Origin: Bdellovibrionales bacterium
GTDB taxonomy: Bacteria; Bdellovibrionota; Bdellovibrionia; Bdellovibrionales; JAMPXM01
Assembly (NCBI GenBank): GCA_005792225.1
Contig: SXSP01000439.1
Coordinates: 1-5,021, forward strand
Direction: 5' to 3'
Length of the DNA: 5,021 nt
The notes beneath the pieces were generated by a model. That model did no database searches. It was not told the origin of the DNA and saw only the letters and a program-made list of their open reading frames with translations. Below, in pieces: positions 1-5,021 of the stretch; the stretch's first letter is position 1, and each line of letters starts with the position of its first letter. Made by a program: the position numbers and the translations under genes.

Positions 1-584
1 GGTCGCTCCTTCTCTCGCAACCCGAGGAGCGGGTTCTCGATGCGATGGGGGAACTCGGAAAAATTGCCGTCATCGACGGTGGCTCGTGGGTCGCGCAACT
101 CGAACGAAGCGATGCGGTTGGTGAGGAGCTCCTCTGGAATTTCTTAAAGCCCGCGATTCAGGCAAAACTCAAAATCGTGGCGAAGGATCCTCAAGAGAAG
201 AGCGGTGTACGCCAGATCCTCAATCTTGGTCACACGGTCGGGCACGTCTTCGAGGCGCATTACGGATGGTCGCATGGTCGCGCCGTCGCGCAAGGTCTCT
301 TCTTTGCGATCGAGATGAGTCTGAGCGAGCAGAAGATAAGACCGGCCGAAGCAGGACGCGCCCTTCAACTCCTCACCGAAAAACTTGGACTCGCGCGCGA
401 AATTCCGGCGACGAAAATTCCGACCCGCGAATTCTTAAGATACCTTTTGCAGGATAAGAAAAAATCGTCCGCGAACGAGGTCACGTTCATTGTTCCCAAA
501 AGAGTGGGCAAGGTCGAGCGCGTCCCGATGAAGGCCGACAAAATCGTCAATGAAGCTCGCCGCCAAGGCTGGGTGCGCTCGTGA
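1..584 (+). CDS. aroB: 3-dehydroquinate synthase, C-terminal part (cut by left edge)
   Basis: Converts DAHP to 3-dehydroquinate, the first ring-forming step of the shikimate pathway; a cytosolic enzyme using NAD and a divalent metal. The frame is open from base 3, so the ATG at 45 is internal and the real start lies to the left. About 193 residues are present, roughly the last half of a family usually near 350-370 residues. The signature LNLGHTVGH (219-245) is followed by SHGRAV (270-287). The metal ligands known from the family can be placed: Glu in MGELGK (51-53, matching the usual AEVIK motif), the first His of GHT (231-233) and His of HGRAV (273-275). Between them lies the usual KxxxVxxDxxExxGxR segment. 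The loop between the two histidines is about three residues shorter than in E. coli AroB. It ends in TGA at 582-584, overlapping the aroA start by four bases, which suggests translational coupling. Identification is firm; the start is unseen. Confidence 0.96.
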   Translation, partial: SLLLSQPEERVLDAMGELGKIAVIDGGSWVAQLERSDAVGEELLWNFLKPAIQAKLKIVAKDPQEKSGVRQILNLGHTVGHVFEAHYGWSHGRAVAQGLFFAIEMSLSEQKIRPAEAGRALQLLTEKLGLAREIPATKIPTREFLRYLLQDKKKSSANEVTFIVPKRVGKVERVPMKADKIVNEARRQGWVRS

Positions 585-1789
585 CGCCGTTTTTTTACAG
601 AGGCCGCATTCCTGGATCGAAGTCAGTTCTCAACCGTCTGCTGATTTTGAAATCGTTTGAGCCGGGAGTTGAAATCAACGGCGACTCAAGAGCCGACGAC
701 GTCGTGAAGATGAAGGCCGCGCTCGCGCAGCTCCACCGCGGGGAACTCGCCGACTGCGGGGCCGCGGGAACGACGTTGCGATTCTTGGCGCTACGGGCCT
801 CGCGGATTCCGGGAACTCATCACCTCTCCGGATCACTCCGACTTTTCGCTCGACCTCAGGGAGAACTCGAACGCATCCTCGGGCAACTCGGTTGCCAAAC
901 GCAGTTTGGTCCTCAGCGCATGACGATCCGGGGGAGCGGCTGGCAAATTCCCGATCAGGGAGTTCGGATCGAACGCTCGATCTCGAGCCAATTTGCGAGC
1001 GCCCTCATCTTAAGTGCGTGGGGACTTCCTAAGCCGCTGAAGATTCAGCTTGAAGGCTCGGCCGTCTCGCTCGGCTATCTGCAGATGACTTTGGATACCG
1101 CGCGCGAAGCCGGGATGAATTGGTCGCGTGAGCCTGATGGAATTATCTTGATCCCGGCAAACAGCACGATTATACAAAAACGGTATGAGGTCGAAAGTGA
1201 TTTGAGTTCCGCCTTCGCCGTCGCCGGCCTCGCCGCCGTCGGAGGGCGTGCGGAATTCGAAGCGTGGCCGGAAAAAAGTAGCCAACCTGATTCCGTCTTT
1301 GCCGATATTCTCGCGAAGATGGGATGCGGAGTCCGTCGCGAAGGCAGTACGTTGATCGTCGAGAGCCCGACGAGTGGAAAGCTCAAGGGTGTCGACTGGA
1401 ATCTAAAAGACTCGCCGGATCTCTTCCCGGTTCTCTCGGTTCTTTGCGCATTGGCGGAAGGTCGATCGCGTTTAAGCGGAGCGCCTCACCTCGTCCACAA
1501 AGAATCCAATCGCGTCCTGAAATCGGCGGAACTCGTGCAGCTCCTCGGTCGCAAGGCTCAAGACTTTGCGGGCGGCGGACTCGAGATCCACGGAATCGCC
1601 TCATCCGCGAGCGCAAATCAAACCGTAGGCACTTTCGAATACGACCCCGAACACGATCATCGCCTCGCGATGGCCGCGGCGGTCGCGAGAGCCGCTGGAT
1701 TTTCGATCCGCATCTTGCGGCCCGATGTGGTCAACAAGAGCTTTCCCGAATTTTGGTCGATTGCGGGAGCCAGTGGAGCCACGAAGTGA
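581..1789 (+). CDS. aroA: 3-phosphoshikimate 1-carboxyvinyltransferase (EPSP synthase)
   Basis: Transfers the enolpyruvyl group of PEP to shikimate 3-phosphate, giving EPSP; cytosolic. It has 402 residues, slightly short of the usual ~430, mainly because the N-terminus begins only ten residues before the PGSKS motif (residues 11-15, catalytic-site Lys14). Family landmarks follow in order: CGAAGTTLRF (59-68, PEP-binding loop), RP (91-92), SSQ (135-137, shikimate-phosphate site), SDLSSAF (206-212), SPD (278-280, expected catalytic Asp280), KESNR (307-311), DHR (359-361) and NKSFPEF (385-391). All main active-site positions known from E. coli are kept except the loop Asn, here Ala61, and the loop Pro, here Phe68. 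The GTG start is chosen because it overlaps the aroB stop and sits just before the first conserved motif; its ribosome site is weak (AAGG at 565-568, 12 bases away), consistent with coupling to aroB. The stop overlaps the next gene by four bases. Very confident. Confidence 0.97.
   Translation: MTPFFYRGRIPGSKSVLNRLLILKSFEPGVEINGDSRADDVVKMKAALAQLHRGELADCGAAGTTLRFLALRASRIPGTHHLSGSLRLFARPQGELERILGQLGCQTQFGPQRMTIRGSGWQIPDQGVRIERSISSQFASALILSAWGLPKPLKIQLEGSAVSLGYLQMTLDTAREAGMNWSREPDGIILIPANSTIIQKRYEVESDLSSAFAVAGLAAVGGRAEFEAWPEKSSQPDSVFADILAKMGCGVRREGSTLIVESPTSGKLKGVDWNLKDSPDLFPVLSVLCALAEGRSRLSGAPHLVHKESNRVLKSAELVQLLGRKAQDFAGGGLEIHGIASSASANQTVGTFEYDPEHDHRLAMAAAVARAAGFSIRILRPDVVNKSFPEFWSIAGASGATK
1773..1778 (+). 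promoter_or_regulatory. Ribosome binding site of aroKDE, inside the end of aroA
   Basis: GTGGAG lies 7 bases before the GTG at 1786, a normal Shine-Dalgarno spacing. It supports this GTG as the start of the fusion gene rather than any start within the longer open frame that overlaps aroA. Confidence 0.6.
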
Positions 1790-3579
1790 AACGCATCGCC
1801 CTCATCGGTCACAGGGGCGTTGGCAAGACATCGCTCCTCAAGCGCATCGAGTTCTACTTCGCAGGGACGGGACGTAAAATCCACTTTCTCGATCTCGACC
1901 GCGAAATCCGCGAGCGTGCGGGAACCGATCTCCAAAAGATTTTTGAAACCCAAGGAGAAGAAGCATTTCGAAAACTCGAGCGGCAGACCTTTTCTACCAT
2001 CGATTCCGAAACTCGGGACCGCGACGTCTACCTCGCCCTCGGGGCTGGATTCGATCCCGCACTCATACCTGAAACATGGACGGTTCTCTGGGTTCGACGA
2101 TCCACGGATGAGGCGGGCCGCATCTTCATCGATCGACCTCGCCTCAATTCGAAGGTCACGGCGCTCGAGGAGTTTCAGGAGCGTTACCACCGCCGTGAGT
2201 CCGCCTACCGAGCTCGCGCCGATCAAGTGCTTTGGCTCGACGAGGGCTCCGATCTCAACAACGATCCGGCGGAGCGCTCCTTCTTTCTCGGGGAACTGAA
2301 GAACTTAAAAGGAGCAATGACGATTCTCCCGGCGCAGTTTCGCAGTCGTGAAAAACTAGAGACCTGGGCGATGGAGCGCGCGGGCTGGGGAATTCAATGG
2401 TTCGAACTGAGAGACGATCTTCTCACCGAAGAGCAAATGAGCTTGGCGGCGAATCTTTTTCCGGATGATCGAATTCTCGTGAGCTTCCGGAATCAAGAAC
2501 GGGTGACGCAAACTACGGAGCTCGTCCAGCGCCAGGCTCTTGCCTTCGATTGGCCGCTGGAAATGGGGGAGTGTGAGTTCGCGGAACCGACAATCCTCTC
2601 GCTGCATGAACGAAGAGGGGAGGAGTCGATCGCGCAATGCCTCGAGAGATTTCCTTCGCAAACTTCATCCCAGATGAAGGCCGCGCTTCCGGTGCGAAAC
2701 TTCGAGGAACTTAAAACAGGCGATCTTTGGCGTAAACAGGATCCATCCGCACGATGTTTTCTCCCGCACTCAACCGATGGTCGATGGCACTGGTACCGGA
2801 TGAGCCTTGCGCGATCACAGCCGTTAAATTTCATCCGCGAGGGTGACGGAAGTGGTGCGGATCAACCCACTCTTCTTCGTTGGGCGCGGCTCTCGGAAAA
2901 AACAGAAGAGTTTGCGGCGGTCCTCGGAGATCCCGTCAAGCACAGTCGAACGCCGATGGAGCAGCGGGAATTCTTCCGGCCTCGCCCCGTCGTCTCCATC
3001 CGCGCGACAGAACAAGAAGTTCAAAGCGGCGCACTTGAGGTTTTAGCTGAGCTCGGTCTTCGTTGGGCCGCCGTGACTTCTCCGCTCAAGGAGCTTGCGT
3101 TTGAGGCTTGCGCACAGCTCGATGAAGCGAGTCGCGCTCTTCGATCCGTCAACACACTTCAGAGATTTGGTGCGATCTGGTCGGGCGCAAATACCGACCT
3201 CGACGGATTGCGCGAGGCCCTCAGTGAATTGCCCCGAGGAAGAGTTGCGGTCTGGGGCGGCGGCGGCACCTTAAACGTGATTCGATCCGTTCTCCCGCAA
3301 GCTCAATTTTTTTCGCTGCGCACGCGGGAGAATCGAGACTCAAGCGGTCCACGCGCGGATGAGTACTCGCCCGATCTCGTCATTTGGGCCGTGGGAAGGT
3401 CGAAAGCCGACATCAATGATCCTCCCGAAAAATGGCGACCGGAACTCGTCTTTGACCTCAACTATTCCGAGGATTCGCCGGGACGCGCGTTTGCTTTGAA
3501 CTCGGGAAGCCGCTACATTTCGGGTCTCTCGATGTTTCAGGCCCAGGCAAGGGCACAAAGAAAATTCTGGAAACTCTAA
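1786..3579 (+). CDS. aroKDE: Trifunctional shikimate kinase / type I 3-dehydroquinate dehydratase / shikimate dehydrogenase
   Basis: One 597-residue protein with three domains in line. (1) Shikimate kinase, residues 1-165: Walker A GHRGVGKT (8-15), DLD (36-38, shikimate-binding Asp), EEAFRKLE (58-65), GAG in place of the usual GGG (86-88), RPRL lid (117-120), and RYHRRESAY (133-141). (2) Type I dehydratase, about 177-369: FELRD (206-210), SFR (233-235), Schiff-base pair His274 (LSLHER) and Lys298 (QMKAA), Arg338 and ADQP (358-361). At ~193 residues it is compact; E. coli AroD has 252. (3) Shikimate dehydrogenase, about 373-597: GDPVKHSRTP (381-390), VTSPLK with catalytic Lys435, VNT (455-457), NTD with Asp471, glycine-rich GGGGT (491-495) and the C-terminal GLSMFQAQ (580-587). 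Together it would run dehydroquinate to shikimate 3-phosphate, skipping only steps done by its neighbours. The GTG start at 1786 is chosen over the open frame upstream (to 1324) because it sits at the aroA stop, right before the P-loop, with GTGGAG 7 bases upstream. The combined symbol is descriptive, not a recognised name. Confidence 0.95.
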   Translation: MKRIALIGHRGVGKTSLLKRIEFYFAGTGRKIHFLDLDREIRERAGTDLQKIFETQGEEAFRKLERQTFSTIDSETRDRDVYLALGAGFDPALIPETWTVLWVRRSTDEAGRIFIDRPRLNSKVTALEEFQERYHRRESAYRARADQVLWLDEGSDLNNDPAERSFFLGELKNLKGAMTILPAQFRSREKLETWAMERAGWGIQWFELRDDLLTEEQMSLAANLFPDDRILVSFRNQERVTQTTELVQRQALAFDWPLEMGECEFAEPTILSLHERRGEESIAQCLERFPSQTSSQMKAALPVRNFEELKTGDLWRKQDPSARCFLPHSTDGRWHWYRMSLARSQPLNFIREGDGSGADQPTLLRWARLSEKTEEFAAVLGDPVKHSRTPMEQREFFRPRPVVSIRATEQEVQSGALEVLAELGLRWAAVTSPLKELAFEACAQLDEASRALRSVNTLQRFGAIWSGANTDLDGLREALSELPRGRVAVWGGGGTLNVIRSVLPQAQFFSLRTRENRDSSGPRADEYSPDLVIWAVGRSKADINDPPEKWRPELVFDLNYSEDSPGRAFALNSGSRYISGLSMFQAQARAQRKFWKL

Positions 3580-3583
3580 CCGC

Positions 3584-3587
3584 GAGG
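3584..3587 (+). promoter_or_regulatory. Ribosome binding site of aroC
   Basis: GAGG sits 8 bases before the GTG at 3596 in the 16-base gap after the aroKDE stop. This is the only non-coding gap between genes in the window. It supports independent initiation of aroC within the same transcript. Confidence 0.6.
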
Positions 3588-3595
3588 CTTCTATC

Positions 3596-4629
3596 GTGAG
3601 CGGCGCAAATTCCTTCGGATCAAGACTCATTTTAACAAGCTTCGGTGAAAGCCACGGTGTTGCACTCGGTGCCGTGATCGACGGCGTTCCCGCGGGCGTA
3701 AAGTGGGACGAAACACTTCTTTCGCGCGAACTCGAAAGAAGAAGACCCGGTCAATCGGCAGTCGTCTCCTCTCGTGGCGAAAAAGATAAGGCCGAAGTTT
3801 TAACGGCGTCTTCGACGGCAAAACGCTCGGTACTCCGATTGCCATCATCATTCGGAATCACGATGCGCGTTCGGGTGACTACAAGGAAATCGCAAAAAAG
3901 CCTCGCGCCGGTCATGCAGATGACGTCTGGAAAAAGAAATTCGGTCACTCCGATCCTCGCGGTGGCGGTCGCTCGAGCGGTCGTGAAACTGTTTCGCGCG
4001 TCATCGCCGGAGCGGTGGCACAGATGATTCTGAAGCAGGCGGCGCCCAAACTCCGCGTGACCGGATTCGCGTCGCAAATCGGTCCGTACGTCTTAACCGA
4101 AAAAGATCTGCGCGCGCTCAACAAATCGAAGTCTCGCTATCCGGCAGACGACTTCGTTGCGCGCTTCCCTTCAGCAATGCAAGAAGAGGGAGTCGAGAAG
4201 ACACTGCTCGACGCGAAGATCGAAGGACATAGCTACGGCGGGCTCGCCGAAGTCTGGGTAGACGGAGTTCCCGCTAGCCTGGGGCAGCCCGTGTTTCATA
4301 AGTTGAAGGCGGATCTCGCGAGCGCCTGCATGAGTCTCGGCGCTACGAGCGGTTTTGAATTGGGTGCCGGATTCGGGGCGACGAGGGCCGAAGGATCTAA
4401 GTTTCACAAAGGTGAAGGTGAGGCCTACGGCGGAATTCGCGGCGGCATCTCGACCGGGGAGCGACTCATTTTCCGAGTGGGATTCAAACCGACATCGAGC
4501 GTGCTGGATGTCGCAAAAAAGGGGCGTCACGATCCCTGTATCGTGCCCCGAGCGATTCCGGTTCTTGAGGCGATGACTTATCACGTTCTCGCCGATCATC
4601 TCTTGTGGATGAGAAGCGATCGGGTTTAG
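3596..4629 (+). CDS. aroC: Chorismate synthase, interrupted by an apparent one-base deletion
   Basis: Removes phosphate from EPSP to give chorismate, the last step of the pathway; a flavin-dependent cytosolic enzyme. The first part (3596 to about 3802) starts SGANSFGS and carries GESHG (residues 17-21, active-site His20), DGVPAG and ERRRPGQS. The second part, one frame over (from 3805 to TAG at 4627-4629), reads GVFDGKTLGTPIA, RAGHADDVW (second active-site His), DPRGGGRSSGRETVSRV, PASLGQPVF, GGIRGGISTGE, KPTSS and GRHDPCI. Uninterrupted, it would have about 344 residues; E. coli AroC has 361. In the first frame alone translation would stop at 4027, giving a truncated protein lacking most of the active site. 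Both halves are well conserved with no other damage and all other pathway genes look intact, so I infer a sequence error more readily than a pseudogene. GTG at 3596 is supported by GAGG upstream and the family's N-terminus. Confidence 0.94.
3797..3805 (+). other. Frameshift site in aroC
   Basis: The bases read GTTTTAACG. Chorismate synthases normally have a segment like VLSGVF or close to it here. Adding one base restores the frame: a G in TTA-A(G)C gives VLSGVF, while one more T in the four-T run gives VFNGVF. The wrong frame has a stop at 3787-3789, so the shift must lie after that, and conservation on both sides pins it to this spot. Confidence 0.85.
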
Positions 4630-5021
4630 TTCGAGCGCACTCTCAGATGAGCCCGGGAGTTACGCCTTTGTTTAACGGCCTCAACCGCGCGCCAATAACC
4701 AAAACTATATTGATTGTAAACGCGCGAAGAGAATTCCGCGTGAGACTCTGGAATCTGGCTCACGATCGCAAGGCCCCTCGGTATCGGGTCAAAGCTGATC
4801 GTCGAGAGTCCGCTCACGTCGATCCATTTCACGTTCGTCGATTGAGCGACTCTCTTCGCGCGATCTTTCGGATCAAACCCATAGGCGGACCGGATCGCGA
4901 CCCTCTCATACTGCGAGTACTCACCCGACGGAAACGCAACCAAGATTTCCTCGGCGATCTGCTGTGCCACTTCGATCGGATAAAGATCCACGGCGCCGGT
5001 GAAGTAGTAGGCCTGCCCCAC
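4626..5021 (-). CDS. Hypothetical protein, C-terminal part (reaches right edge)
   Basis: I do not recognise this gene. The - strand frame is open from the right edge to a TAA (complement of 4626-4628), giving 131 residues. A GTG codon falls exactly at the edge, but this may be chance and the gene probably starts further right. The piece is rich in aromatic residues (for example QAYYF, YNQYSFGYW) and ends in a basic tail (KQRRNSRAHLRVRSN). No membrane segment, signal peptide, cysteine cluster or known catalytic motif is visible. It runs convergently against aroC, and the two stop codons share bases. That it is a real gene is supported by its long uninterrupted frame, with no competing + strand gene in that stretch, and by an ordinary residue mix. 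Function is open. Confidence 0.65.
   Translation of the reverse strand: MGQAYYFTGAVDLYPIEVAQQIAEEILVAFPSGEYSQYERVAIRSAYGFDPKDRAKRVAQSTNVKWIDVSGLSTISFDPIPRGLAIVSQIPESHAEFSSRVYNQYSFGYWRAVEAVKQRRNSRAHLRVRSN

Noticed and set aside
45..47. ATG at 45 as the start of a short gene
   Set aside because: The frame is open to the left edge, and this Met lies inside the metal-binding MGELGK motif of AroB.
1324..1785. Open frame upstream of and continuous with aroKDE, beginning with ATG at 1324
   Set aside because: It lies wholly inside conserved aroA coding sequence and its translation is Arg/Ser-rich with no homology to kinase N-termini; the kinase begins naturally at GTG 1786.
1657..2226. 189-residue open frame on the - strand
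   Set aside because: It is antisense to the end of aroA and the kinase domain, whose motifs are clear; no recognisable protein features.
1820..2299. 159-residue + strand open frame in another frame of the kinase
   Set aside because: Ser/Arg-rich composition typical of an out-of-frame shadow of the kinase domain.
3796..3804. Programmed -1 ribosomal frameshift in aroC
   Set aside because: The site is A-GTT-TTA-A and does not fit the X-XXY-YYZ slippery form: GTT cannot re-pair with AGT after slipping back. I see no clear stimulatory hairpin just downstream. A missing base explains it better.
4171..4599. 142-residue open frame on the - strand
   Set aside because: It is antisense to conserved chorismate synthase motifs and shows no motifs of its own.
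4600..4700. Transcription terminator after aroC
   Set aside because: No GC-rich hairpin followed by a T run was found at the aroC end; the opposing gene begins its coding immediately.

Overview
The window is a bacterial shikimate-pathway operon on the + strand, with the tail of an unrelated gene facing it at the right edge. In order it holds the C-terminal half of aroB (3-dehydroquinate synthase, cut by the left edge), aroA (EPSP synthase), a 597-residue fusion of shikimate kinase, type I 3-dehydroquinate dehydratase and shikimate dehydrogenase (aroK-aroD-aroE), and aroC (chorismate synthase). Together these cover every step from 3-dehydroquinate to chorismate, plus the end of the enzyme that makes 3-dehydroquinate. 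The only step of the chorismate route not seen is DAHP synthase.

Layout: aroB/aroA and aroA/aroKDE each overlap by four bases in the form GTGA, where the GTG start of one gene contains part of the TGA stop of the gene before. aroC follows after 16 bases, with its own Shine-Dalgarno-like GAGG and a GTG start. The sequence is almost wholly coding. There is no promoter, terminator, RNA gene, repeat array, insertion sequence or CRISPR that I can support.

The most striking point is the domain order AroB-AroA-AroK-AroD-AroE. This is the N-to-C order of the pentafunctional AROM protein of fungi and some other eukaryotes. Here the last three domains are already one polypeptide and the first two are translationally coupled genes. 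aroC, which is not part of AROM, is also the one gene standing apart.

aroC is broken by an apparent one-base deletion near 3797-3805. The first part reads in the frame of the GTG at 3596, and the rest reads one frame over to a TAG at 4627-4629. Both parts match chorismate synthase closely, so a sequencing or assembly error is the likeliest cause, though a real mutation cannot be excluded.

Organism: a moderately GC-rich bacterium with frequent GTG starts. The compact, tightly coupled operon and the type I dehydratase in a fusion would fit a Gram-negative lineage such as Bdellovibrionota or a deltaproteobacterial relative, but this is a guess. The partial gene on the - strand (4626 to the right edge) is not recognised.
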